Positions 49,104-60,284 of a stretch of DNA of 64,000 nt are shown here, one piece after another. Every line of letters begins with the position of its first letter. Positions within the stretch are counted from its first letter, which is position 1. The notes beneath the pieces are model-generated. The model searched no databases. It had not been told where the DNA came from and saw only the letters and a list, made by a program, of their open reading frames with translations. Position numbers and translations under genes: made by a program. The stretch comes from Hesseltinella vesiculosa (Eukaryota; Mucoromycota; Mucoromycetes; Mucorales; Cunninghamellaceae), in contig MCGT01000037.1 of assembly GCA_002104935.1 (NCBI GenBank), forward strand, positions 186,001 to 250,000, written 5' to 3'.

Positions 49104-51463
49104 TTAAAATACCTGATTGACTCGTGGGACAAGAAGACAGCCCCTGGGTATTGGCGAGAGCTTGAGGCGAGGTGTGACGAGAGGGAGGGGAGATGGTGAT
49201 ACAGATCGCTTTTTTTTAACCACACGCGACACAGCATTAGCACTCGATTGGCTGCTGCAGCAGCTGCTTCGCTGCTGTGTAGAAGTGAAGGAAGCCCCAG
49301 ACGTGCGTACGCTCGAGGAACTTGGAGAGTCGGTTTCGCTCGGAGGGCTGTTGTGATGATGCGTGTGAGTGGGGAGTGGAGGCGAGGCTGGCGTGGCGAC
49401 AATGGGAGATGGCGTGATAGGAGTGATTTTCAATTGGATGATCTGGCCGTCGAGGCTGGGGTGGGTCGAATAGATGTGCACAACTTTGCCAATGGTCTTT
49501 ACGCAGGTAGCCTCTCGAGGAAGCACCTCCATATCATGGCCCAATGGGAACATGCGGTCATCGAGGCAGAGCACGGTGCACCAGGCGGAGCTGGTCATTG
49601 AAGGTGGTGGGTGATGTTGCACGATCCAGGAAACGGTGTACGTGCGCTGGTCATGATCAAATCGCTCGACCACGATTTTTCCAGAGACACGTCGGATGAA
49701 AGGGGGGCAGCCATTGGACGACAGGTATGCCTGAAGCTTCATGATGCACAGAGCCGATGGGATTTGGGGCCAAGGAGAGGCGGTTTGCGTGATGAGGCTG
49801 ACAGCCACTTGCTGCTGATTTTTTTTCAAACTCACCCGCCATGCATAAAGATCGAGATGCGTGCGTTGCAAGCCGTCCATCTTCTTCAGCTGGCCGTCCT
49901 TGACACTGGCCGTCACAATCCAGATGTAACCAGCCTCTCTTTCAATGTGGGTCAGAACCGACATGTCTTGCTCTTCTTCCAAAACCCAATGTTCTAGGTA
50001 ATCTCTCTGGCTGAACCTTTCGACGATCTTGCCTTGCTTCCATTGGCTGTCCCCTGCAGAAAAAAAAAAGCGGATAAGCCTTGACATCTCCTTTTTTTTT
50101 TAAAAAAAAAAAAAATAGGATGCTGCTTTTCGCTTACATCTATTCCTTGTATCCGGACAAAGTATCATGGCGCAGATTTGCTCTGGATGCCAATTGCCTC
50201 GGATGAAGCCGTCAATGCGTGCATATCCGTCGCGGGTGTAGCATTGAAGGCCGTGGATATCGTTGGCGTGTTTCCAAGTGACAGAATCATTTGTATCAAA
50301 GAGTCGATGCAGACGTACCAGCATGGAGTCCCGTGCTCCCAAGTGCCGATGGATAGGATACAATGTTGTCATACAGGTGGAATGATCGGTTGTCAGGCTG
50401 CAAAGAAAGAGAGGTCAATTTTTTTTTGGTCCAACCGAATTTAAAGAGCCGACCCGCCTCACCGGGTTTATTCTCCGCTTACCTGTCGCAAGAGGTCAAT
50501 GTCTGCCGTAAGGATGGCCTCGAAGGGGAGCGCCATTTTTCGTTCAAGGGAATGTAAGTCGATTTTGTTTTCAAATAGTCATAGACAGAGGCGATGGCTA
50601 GGGGACGTCTTGCCATGGCTTTCTTGTTCAGCCCGGTGATCCAACTTTTACAAGCTTCTTGTACGTAATAGGTGACACGGGTGCCAGTGGCCACTGGCTC
50701 CAAGACCCAGCCAAGGAGCTAGGATGATGCATGGATGAGGAGAGCTTTCTTCCCGACATAATCAAGCACCCCCCCTTTTTTTTTGTACCTGCAAGTGACC
50801 ACGGAATCTCCCTTGAAACGGTGGAACCTTGGGGGTTTCGACGCTAGTGCATGCAAAAAAAATGGTGCCGTCTTTTTTACAGTCAAGCGTTTCCACCAGG
50901 CAGAAGTCTCGGTTTCTGAGGGACCAGAAATACCAAGGGCAAAGTTAAACTTTCTGTGCACTGGCTTTTTTTTTCCTTTTTTTTTTTTTTTTTTTTTACT
51001 TGGTGGAGGTTTCGTAGGTCAAGGAGGTCGTGTCGTTTAGATTTTCAATCAAGTGACCGTCGATGAATTGCTCATCCCAGAGTTTTCGCATGTTAATAAC
51101 ATAGAAAATGGAATGAGGGCTGAAACCGTGTAAAATGGATTGGCCTCGAAAAATAGGGACCTTGTCGGGTTTCAGCATGTGGACCATGATGCCTGTCCGT
51201 CGGTGCTTCATGACTTTTTTCCATTCGTTGGTTTTGGCCTGCAGCGATTTGAGCTGAAACAAAGCTAGCTCAGCCTGATACACTTGGTAGGAGGTGGTGG
51301 TGGACAGTGGTTCCTGAGCCGCCGGGGTTTGTGAGCTTGGGAACCGTCGAGAAGACAGCAGTGGCGGAAATGGCCGCTCCGGGACCTCGTCGTCATCGTC
51401 GCTAAAAATCATCCGTTTACCACTTTTCGGCAGGCATCCTCGTCTTTTCTCTTGTCGATGCAT
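49104..51463 (-). CDS. Tandem START-domain (lipid-binding) protein
   Basis: About 690 residues from five exons: complement(join(49104..50053,50138..50397,50483..50718,50789..50953,51000..51463)). After a disordered N-terminus, exon 1 has a coiled segment and a START-like start (MVHMLKPDKVPIFRGQSIL, then FYVINMRKLWDEQFIDG). Exons 2-3 continue with TSAWWKRLTVKKTAPFF, LLGWVLEPVATGTRVTYYVQ and MARRPLAIASVYDYL, a typical START end. Exon 5 carries a second similar domain (WKQGKIVERFSQRDYLEHWV, IPSALCIMKLQAYL and TYTVSWIVQHHPP) and a Ser-rich tail. START domains bind sterols, phospholipids or ceramides. The splice from 50789 to 50718 does not keep frame (phase 2 to phase 0), so that junction is wrong or an indel is present. 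Confidence 0.78.
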
Positions 51464-52079
51464 CTCATTTAGAGCCAAGTGGCAAGAGAAAAAAAAAAAA
51501 AGAAAAAAGAAAATCAAAAATCAAAAAAAAAGGAATGGGTTTGATAGGTTTAGTTAAAACTGGCTTTGCAAAAAATTACCCCTGAGTTTCCTTTTTTCTA
51601 CAAAAAAAAAGGAGTTCACCCTGCTATTGGCATCATGAACTTTTTTTAATCATATCATATCGATCAGTCCACCATTGATGTATCTCATTAAAAAAGAGTG
51701 TGTATCAGTAAGTTCAAGTGAAGATTGATCTCGCTATCCTCGCTCTTGGTCGACGCACAGGAGCAGCACGTTTTTTTTTTTTTAAAAAAAAAAAAAAGAA
51801 TCCTCAGGAAAATGAACAAGGAGGTTTTTGGTTGCCACCTTTTTTTTCTAAAAAACCAGTGCGATGCACGTTGGTGAGCGCATGCTGTTTTTTATTTGAC
51901 AATGGCTTCCCTCCTTAAAGTGACAGAGAATGGCGCTGTTGTCAAGGGTTTGAAAAACATTTACGACGGTTTCCATTTCGGGGTGAGAAGTGTCCCGAAC
52001 AATAAAAAAGAAAGCTGTCAAGTTTTTCATTTTTACAGGTTCTTTTCTTCTCTCTTATTACAGAACCTGTCACCTTTCA
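51464..52079. other. Divergent region START gene / MYND gene
   Basis: 616 bp. At 51902-51982 a plus-strand frame (MASLLKVTENGAVVK...DGFHFG) ends at a strong GTGAGA donor and could be a 5' exon of the MYND gene, but its phase does not match either acceptor near 52038 or 52063. It is left unannotated. Confidence 0.4.
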
Positions 52080-52496
52080 ATGACATCGACTCTCCTTTCT
52101 TTTCTTCAACGATTTTTCAGGGACTCGGCGGCGGACGAAGACGGACCGTCGGAATTCAAGATCCGCCCGCCGGTGTTGGAGCCGATGGACGACGCCATGA
52201 TTGAATCGTTGCATCACTTCACTAGTCGGGTGTACAGCCCTCAGCCTGAGTGGCATCATTATGATTTTTTATCAGCACCGTCCATATCGTCGGAATCGTC
52301 CATGTACTCATGCTCGATGACGTCTGGCTCATCATGGAGAATGAGGGCATGCTCTTACTGCTCTGTGGAAAAGCCAGTGATGCCTGTTTGCAGCCAGTGT
52401 AGATCACAGACGTACTGCAGCCGGAATTGCTTGAAACTGGATCAGCACCAGCACCGGCTTGTCTGTTCTCCACCCCAACAAAAGCCTGTTGTGTGA
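52080..52496 (+). CDS. Small MYND zinc-finger protein
   Basis: One exon of 138 codons from the ATG at 52080. The C-terminal third is a MYND finger: CSYCSVEKPVMPVCSQC, then YCSRNCLKLD and HQHRLVC, with the seven Cys and one His of the family. The N-terminal part is acidic and Ser-rich without a recognised domain. MYND fingers bind proline-rich partners, so a protein-protein adaptor is likely. The true start could lie further upstream if the candidate exon at 51902 belongs to it. The gene converges on PET127 with 163 bp between stops. Confidence 0.72.
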   Translation: MTSTLLSFLQRFFRDSAADEDGPSEFKIRPPVLEPMDDAMIESLHHFTSRVYSPQPEWHHYDFLSAPSISSESSMYSCSMTSGSSWRMRACSYCSVEKPVMPVCSQCRSQTYCSRNCLKLDQHQHRLVCSPPQQKPVV

Positions 52497-52659
52497 AAAC
52501 ACTTGCCTAAATAAAAAAAGTGCCTCGTCCAAGGCTCATCTTGGTTCCACTAGCTCTTCCTTTGGTTTCAAAATGCAATTTAACTTTATTAAAATGGTAT
52601 GTACATCGGGAAGTCTAAAATTGGAAATGAGTAGGTGGAGATGGGCTGAAGTAAAGGAG

Positions 52660-54991
52660 CTAAGCGTGACGTCGCGTGCGTTTTTTTTTGTTGCGGTCAA
52701 GGATGCGTTGGCGTTTGAAGGGTTCTAAAAATGGAGGCGAGCTGTCGGAGGCGGGTAAAAAGACGGTGGCTTGCTGTTCTCGAATTCGGCTAATGTGTTT
52801 CTTGATGTCGTCTTTGGGGTAAGGGTCTTCTTTGACCTGGTAATACACATCCCAAGCGTCACTGATGTTGTTGACAGCAACGGGCCCCACGATGCTTTGG
52901 CCATTCAGGAAAGACTTGGACTGGATGCGGAACAAGGCGACGTCATCGGAAAGGGGTTGGAAGGCTTTTTCATTCTGAGTTGAGCTTGTGGGTATCTTGG
53001 TGACCTGTTCTTCGTCTTCGACAGGTGGTAGATCTAACATGGCTTCGTGCTCTGCTGGGACAGCTTCAACATACACCTTGATATCTGAGCATACTTTGGC
53101 CGACGCATCAAAGGTGATTCGCAATGTCTATATTTAAAAAAAAGGTTGGTCAGAATTTTCTATGGCTTCCAATGTTCAGCCCTGACCTGTTCCGGGAAAC
53201 GGTCGGTCGCCAGTTGAAAGATGTTTTTCATCATGGACAGGCTGTACTTGAACACATCGTCCCCCATCTTTGTTGTGCCAAACAGTCGTGCGTCCAGTTC
53301 TTCTCTAGAGATGTATTGGAAGCCAAAGATTTTTTCTGTATTGTGGTAAGTCACCATGATCCCATCCATATGGCCAATGCGAACTTGGAAACTGAGCGGA
53401 GAGAATGACGGTGAGAGGAAGGCGGACGAGACGGGCAACTTACCAATACTTCAAAAAGGCTGAGCGGACCATGTCATAGTATTCTCGTTCAAAGGAATAG
53501 TAATAGCCAATGTACTGGTCGAGGGTGTAATTGTAATAATCCTAAAAACGAGCTGGTTGGTCATTGTCTAAGCTCTCTTCACTCTACCTTGTAATGGGGG
53601 ATGTCCAGACGGACAGGCATGGTGGCTCTTGTTTTCAAATCAAACGTTTTTCGTGGAAGTTTGTGGTGGTAACAATCCAGCTGAGATCGTAAAAAGAGAT
53701 TGTCGAGTCGACCATAGGCAAACGCTTCAGGGGCCGAACGTTCATCCTGGGTGACACAAGCAGAGTTTTCTTTGAGGAATCGACTGAATTCAGCAGGAGC
53801 AGATGTTAAGAGCTTTTCCATGGATTTGCCCTAAGAGAAACAGTGAGTCGCGGTGGATGTCGTCTTTCTTGATTACCATATGCGCCAACACATTGGTATT
53901 CGTATCAAAAGATTTGTCATTGTCCACAGCATAGGCACCGTCCTTCCAGCGCAGATAGATTGTCTTTGGCACGCGAGATCCTCTTGTGTGTCTTCTGGGC
54001 TAAAGACAAAAAAAAAAAAAAAAAGGTAAAACAGTCAGCGTCGGCAAGACCTGTGTGTGAGAAGCAAACGTACGGAGTTCTCACTGTAAGTATCGGATAG
54101 ATAGGAGATGTCCAGTGGCCGACTTTTGGACAGTTCAAAATACACATGAGAGAGAATGCCGGAGACCGAGGAGGTGGACCCGATGTACTTTGCTTCGTGC
54201 TTCTTTGCCAGATCGCGTAAAGTCTGATGAAACAAAAATAAAGGTGAGCGACGTCGTCCCCATCCTTGATGGTCGTACCGAGTCTTTGGAAGAGGTCCGA
54301 TAGGGTTGCAGTGCGTCATAATCAAATTCGTCTGGTTGGGTCAGCTGTTCCAGAAAAGGCGAAAAATTGTACTGAGCCTTTTTGTTTTTCAGCAAGTGGA
54401 TGCCGGATCTAAAAAAGGGAGATGTTCAGAACTTTTTCTTTTTTTGCCTAGGGAAGCCTTACTTGAATAAAGTCCGTTCCAGCCCATGGGCTAATTTGGA
54501 CACTGGGATATGGACATCTGAGTCAATGCCTAGACAGATAAAAGCGAGGTGAGAACCTTACGTACCCAGAGACGGGGGAAATACATACGCTGGTACTTTT
54601 CGTCGTCTAGTTTTGTCCAGGATGAGTCCAGGGTGTCAGGTGAGAGGTTGATCAAGGCAGGCTGCAAAAGGGTTTTTGGCCGAACAAACTTTTTGTTTTG
54701 ATGCATAGGTGATGCGTTGACATGGGCTTGGGCCCGCTGCTTCAACATTTGCAGCAGGTGACGTTTCTTGCGCTCCGGATTGGGGCCATACTTGCGCTTT
54801 TTGGCCTTGGTTTGGGATGCTGGAGGGGCCGTGGTTGCGCCGACTTCGTCCCTTGTGCGCTGAACAAGGTTGGCAAACTGCTGCTGAATCGGATCTGCCA
54901 ACGTCGACATGCAGCGACACCCATGGTATCTGTATGATGTCACAACGACATTACTGGTCCTGCTTTTGTACAGCGAATGGATCACATTCAT
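52660..54991 (-). CDS. PET127: PET127-like mitochondrial RNA processing protein
   Basis: Nine exons, complement(join(52660..53127,53187..53391,53444..53541,53588..53830,53877..53999,54074..54223,54279..54408,54463..54529,54589..54991)), encode 628 residues. The ATG at 54991 adds 27 residues (VIHSLYKSRTSNVVVTSYRY), basic and lacking acids, fitting a mitochondrial presequence. Family blocks follow in Pet127 order: VSKLAHGLERTLFKSGIHLL, FDYDALQPYRTSS, KYIGSTSSVSGILSHVYFEL, IYLRWKDGAYAVDNDKSFD, GKSMEKLLT and RIGHMDGIMVTYHNT. Yeast Pet127 acts in 5' processing and stability of mitochondrial transcripts. The C-terminus is basic (KKKRTRRHA). It is divergent from bL31m with 144 bp between starts. Confidence 0.92.
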
Positions 54992-55135
54992 TGGTAAGAC
55001 GATCTTCAGAAAACAAGAAAGAAGAGCTGCCAGCTTGGAAAGTGGCTTTTCTGACTTTTCTTTTTTTTTTTTTTTTTTTTGGGACATCCTGGCCAGGTCT
55101 GGCCTTTTCTTCTTTTATTATTATTTTTTTCTATC
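54992..55135. promoter_or_regulatory. Short bidirectional promoter PET127 / bL31m
   Basis: Only 144 bp separate the start codons of two divergently transcribed genes whose products both go to mitochondria. The segment contains a T-run at about 55059-55080. No TATA box is obvious on either side. Shared regulation is inferred from the spacing alone. Confidence 0.6.
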
Positions 55136-55528
55136 ATGAATCCTGTCAGCAAGCATATCTTATATACAGCCAGACGACACGCCTCCTCGTCATCTTATGC
55201 CAAACCTGAAAAGTTCATGCAAACCATCGTGTTGAGCAATGGCGCTACCTTCCAAGTCCGGACCACTTCGCCTATTCGATCGCACATCCGCATGACCAAG
55301 GATACCCGCAACCATCCGTTATGGAATCCTGCCTTGCTGAAGGAAGGCATGTCGAATGAAAGCGAACAGCTGTCCAAGTTCCAAAAGCGATTTGGTGACA
55401 TTGCCGAGCTGGGCGACATTAGCTGGATCGAAAGCGATCAAGCTGTTTCCAACGCCATGAAGAAGGTCATTGCTTCCGGCGGCACCCCGCTCAAAGTGGC
55501 TCAATCCAAGGCTGCCAAGAAGAAATAG
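55136..55528 (+). CDS. MRPL36: Mitochondrial ribosomal protein bL31m
   Basis: A single exon of 130 codons. The N-terminus MNPVSKHILYTARRHASSSS is a typical mitochondrial presequence. The mature part QTIVLSNGATFQVRTTSPI, then RMTKDTRNHPLWNP, is the bL31m core, followed by a helical extension (LSKFQKRFGDIAELGDI) and a lysine-rich end. It is a large-subunit mitoribosome protein (yeast MRPL36). Its stop is 84 bp from that of the convergent MCT1. Confidence 0.92.
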   Translation: MNPVSKHILYTARRHASSSSYAKPEKFMQTIVLSNGATFQVRTTSPIRSHIRMTKDTRNHPLWNPALLKEGMSNESEQLSKFQKRFGDIAELGDISWIESDQAVSNAMKKVIASGGTPLKVAQSKAAKKK

Positions 55529-55612
55529 ATGGCACATCCGTTTTTAATAAAAAATGTACATAGATCATAACTCTCCTACTAGAAGAAAAAAATATGCAGT
55601 GGCTTTATTATA

Positions 55613-57060
55613 TTACGGGAGAGCGACGCCATCCTTGAATTCCAAGGCATACTCATCGATCGTTGGCATGGTATCAATAGGTCTATCAAAATAGATGAGA
55701 CAAGTCATTGGTGGGCTGAGCCATTACCTTATGCTGTCACCAGGGTAATCCTTGTTCAGCATGTTGGCCAGCACGCGGCCGGGCCCAAAACAGAGAAAGT
55801 CCACTACGTCCTGAGTTTTGCAGTATTCAATGCTTTGCTGCCACTTGACTGGGGAGGTGATCTGCCTTAACAGGAGCGGGGCTATGCCATCGATGTCGTC
55901 GTACTACAAAAGAAGGTGAGACACGCTTTCCTTTCCTCTTCCTTGGGCTTACAGGCTTGGCCGTCACGTTGGATATTACTTCAACGCAGGGCTGTTTCCA
56001 GCTGACCGATTGAAACGCTGCTGCCATGATGTCTTCTGCAGGCTGGACAAGCGTGCAATGGAATGGAGCCCTACATAAAAAAAAATGCGTGAGCTTTCAG
56101 AAGAAAGAAAGACGCTGCGTACGAGACAGCCAAGGGAATGGCTTTTGCAATTAGCTTTTGCGCCTTTAATGAAGCCGAGGCTTCTTGTAGACCTTGCTTT
56201 GTCCCACTAAGAACAAGTTGCGTTGACTAGAAATATAAACTGAATGAGCATCTTTGCTCTTAAAAATGTTCCTTCACATTTACACTGTTGAAATTGGCTA
56301 TTTGTATCACTTGGCCCTTTGGCAACTCTTTCTGAAGTTGCTCAATGTACGCTTCTATCAAATCCAGCTGTCCTCTGCGAGCCACAAGAGCCATCATCCC
56401 AGTTTCGCCTTGATCTTGTACTGCTCTCGTCATAGCCTCGCCCCGCAATCGGGTCAACCGCACGGCCTCCCCAAGCGACAGGGCCCCCGCTGCCACAAGA
56501 GCAGTGTATTCTCCAAGAGAATGGCCCAGCACATAGTGACAAGCTTTGGTCAGATCAAATCCATATTCTCGTTCCAGCACGCGCAACAGGGCAATGGACG
56601 TTGTTAAGATGGCTGGCTGGGCATTGTGTGTCAATGTCAGCGTGTCCTGGTTTGATACGTCAGTAACCTTCTCACAGAAGTTTGGCTCTGGCTGTACCTG
56701 ATCACCATCAAATATCATGGCTCGCAAAGATTGGCCCATGGCTTCATCCGCTTCATCGTAGACATCCTTGACCGTGCTTGTAAATCGATCGTAAATGTCT
56801 TTGCCCATGTTGATGCACTGGGATCCTTGTCCTACAAAAAATGAACAATGTCATGAGAACCAGCGTAGAGACAGTCTCTGAGTAGCTCACCAGGAAAGGT
56901 CAGTGCTCTATGCGATTTTTCAATCCCTGCGACACTCTAAAAAACGATCAGTTGGAAACCACCAACCTTTAAGACTTTCGGTTAATTTACCATCCAATGG
57001 CGCTTCTGCGTGCGAGCTATGGATTTGTATAGAGATAAAAGGTGCTTTGTTCTCATCATT
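55613..57060 (-). CDS. MCT1: Mitochondrial malonyl-CoA:ACP transacylase
   Basis: Seven exons, complement(join(55613..55682,55728..55903,55953..56070,56123..56226,56284..56831,56891..56936,56992..57060)), encode 376 residues. Two adjacent ATGs open a basic presequence (RTKHLLSLYKSIARTQKR). The FabD core is complete: FPGQGSQ (about 37-43), the nucleophile elbow GHSLGEY with Ser143, the RLRGEAM segment carrying the malonate-binding Arg, NFNSSTQLVLSG formed by splicing, and PFHCTLVQPA with the catalytic His. The enzyme loads malonyl onto mitochondrial ACP for type II fatty acid synthesis, which supplies lipoate precursors. The C-terminus ends PIDTMPTIDEY. All introns are GT-AG. Confidence 0.95.
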
Positions 57061-57892
57061 ACTGAATGAAATGGCAAGAGTAAAGGCGAGGCTGGAAAAT
57101 GAGAAATAAAAAAAAAAGGAAGAAAAGGGTCCAAGCGGAGAGAGGTGATTTTTTTTTTTTTTTTGGGAGCAACGGGAGATGAAAAATGGGTAGGATCAGA
57201 GATCCCAAAACAAAAAAGATAAAAAGTTGGCTGTTTTTTTCAGTATCCCTATGAATCACGAGTTTATCCTTTGGTACCAAATTTCATGTCAATCCATTTA
57301 TGCCAAAAGAGCTCTGTAGCCTTCATTTTCCCCAGGGTGACCCCAAGGTGATCTGATCGAAAATGGATGAAAAATGCATCGACCTTTCGATTGGCTCAAC
57401 CTTTGCATACGACTAGCCTATGGTGAAAAGTGATGATGGCTGAAAGCACAGACCTTTCAACCAACGTGGTACAGAAAGAGAAGCGATTTATTCGTGATGG
57501 TGTGTTTTTTTTTGCAGGGGAAGCTTGACGGGATGACCCTCCACTGATCGCTGAGAGCTTTTCAGCGTCGTTATTATGTCATTCCTTGCGCTCATAGGAT
57601 CTTGGTATTTACAGGCTTGGAGTGACAGAAAAAATGAGGAGGACCCAGCCCAAACGAGTTTTTTTTTTTCCTGGGCAAATCCTGGGCATCTGCTAAAACA
57701 CGAAAAAGGCAATTCCTATTCCAAAAACATTCTGTAAAAAAAGGTGCAGAACGCCTGAAAAAAAAAAAAAAACGTCCATTTCTTCCTCACATCTATGATC
57801 AGCTTCTGTTAATTGGATACTGCCTCTCGTTTTTTTATACCTCATCCCACCCATCTCTAGTCTAGTTACCTCGTAAATTAGACATCTTACTA
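57061..57892. other. Divergent promoter region MCT1 / CSF1
   Basis: 832 bp. Near 57325-57365 a 40-bp segment (CCCCAGGGTGACCCCAAGG and GATCTGATCGAAAAT) resembles one end of the dispersed repeat family, possibly a decayed fragment. Otherwise T/A runs only; no gene was recognised. Confidence 0.45.
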
Positions 57893-60232
57893 ATGGAGAC
57901 GATTACCAAAGGACATCTAAACGAGGGCCAGTTTTGGATCTTTGTCGTTTGCTGTGCCTTGGTCGTCATATTTGTCCAACTCTTTTTATTCTACTTCAAT
58001 CGCATCCTTGCTAGACTTGTTACATTGCTAGTCAACCAGTACATTTGGCGACGCTATGGTGCTTACGTTCAACTAGGTACCATCCTGCTGGGAAAATGAA
58101 AAGCGACCCATTCAAGTTGCTCACACCGAACTTATTTTTACGATTAGACTCTGTGCGGTTCACACTCTTGGGGGCACGGCTACTCTTTCGTAACTTCAAG
58201 TACCATTCCACAAATATGTCCATTTCCATCGTCAAAGGTCACATCACCATGCGTTACTGGCTGCTCAACATTCGGAAACCCAACGCTGAAAAAGGTAAAA
58301 AAAAAAAAAAAAAAAAATGGCGGGCGATCATGTGGGATGAAACAAAGTGTTCACGGACGTCTGACATATGCTCGTTTAGATGACACCAAATTACCTTGTC
58401 GACTGGTCTGCAGTGTCGAGGGTCTGGAATGGTTCATCTACAATAATGCACCAGTATATGAACGAATGAAATCGATGCTTGGCTTGGAAACAGAGATCAC
58501 CACCGATCCTTCGGACAAGCCAGAACAGGGCCTACATGGAACCATTGGTGATGTCAAAAAAAAAAAAAGAAAAAAAAAGTGAAAGAAACATTCTGGTATT
58601 GACAGTCCTTGTTTAATACTATTCTAGATGATCCTGAAAACCCAGCTATTGCCGAGCTGTCCCTGCTAGAACGACTGCTGCCTATGGAGTTCGAATGTAC
58701 AAAAGGAGCCATGATCATCGGCAACATCCACGTCCCGTCCTACATTGTTTGGAAGGCAGCTCAAATAAGCGGAACGATCAGTGCTGAAAAATCACGCTCA
58801 CCTCTAGATTATTACAAGACCTGCTACGACATGATGCTACGGAACCCGCGAATCTCTTTGGAAAAGAACAGCAAATACACGCATCCTCTTGCTGGTGAAG
58901 TCGTTAGCATTAGCGCCCGTCAATCGTAATTGGAGTCAAAAGGAAAGCAAATGGCTGGTCGCTGACTTTTCCCCCCATTTTATTATCGCAGCCGGTGGAC
59001 TTCGTTGGTGCATGGTATTCGATGGCTATTATGTTTACGATCCAATGATGTCCTGGGCGAACGACGAGAAAGTACAGGAGACCACGATTCGGAAAAACCG
59101 CGCCTTCAATCGTCACAAATGATGTATCTAGAAGACTACGCAAAGATCGAGTCGCTAATGGAATTCAGCCAAATGAAACTCACCTACACTGCCGACTATG
59201 CTGGGCCTGTCCCTGCTGGTATCCATACGAATGCTCTTGGCCCCGGCCCCGGTGCGGATGTTATTGGTAATGGCGATGCCCCTCCCGAATGGAACCTTCG
59301 GCTTGACGTGTGGAATGCCATGCTCTACTATGGACCCTGGGCAGACAAGCAACGGTAGGATAAAGTGGGAGAACCATTGCCGAAAGCCGACTAACAGTTT
59401 GACCTGGCAGATCCTTGCTTCAAGACTATTATTTCCCCAATGCCCACCGCAACAACAAGCCCACCCCCAGGCTAAAACCAGGCGATACCCGCACTGCCAC
59501 TTCATTTGATGTCTGGATCAACTTCGAAACCGACGTTGTCTTTCGTATACCTACCCGTGAAGCTTCCAAGGTGAGCAAGGAAAAAAAAAAAAAAAAAAAA
59601 GTCGGGCGTGTCACCTCTGGACTGACCTCGTTTCGTTAGGACTGGAAATTCATGGGCGATGTGCTGGAATTGGATATTGACAAAGATGGCTTCTATAGCC
59701 GTCCGCATGGCTGGATCGATATTCGTGCAAAGCCCGGCTCCAGCATCAAGACATCAACCCCCTTTGTCCTCGATGAGCGTGGCTGTACTTCGACTGTCGA
59801 AATCGATTTGAAAAAGATTGAAGTCGCCACCAGTGTGAATTTTGCCAACTTTGTCCAGGCCAATCGATTCAAGGTACCCTTGTCTTTCAGAGATATGCTT
59901 TTTAACCACCTTTTCCTTGTCCCTCCCAGATGACGGTAGAAATGCCGGCACCGTTGGTCTGGAATGAGCATCGTGAATGGAAATTCACTGGCGCGCTGAA
60001 ACGGCCGGAGATCTTTTTATTACGAGACCATGTCATTCTCTTTCAAGATCTGGTCAAGGACTGGACCTCAGGCCCAACAGTAGACCTGGCCCACTTTACA
60101 CCCATAACGTACTCCATCGACGTTAGCATCCCTGATCCCAAGATTTACCTATGCATCAACGAACATAACATCATCAATTATCCCAACTCGACCGAGGACA
60201 ACGGTATGAAAAAAAAAAAAAAAGGCTGGCAC

Positions 60233-60284
<52 letters not shown>

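Noticed and set aside
58895..58991. Apparent frameshift in CSF1 after HPLAG
   Set aside because: A normal GTGAAG...TCGCAG intron joins HPLA to GGLRWCMVF in frame.
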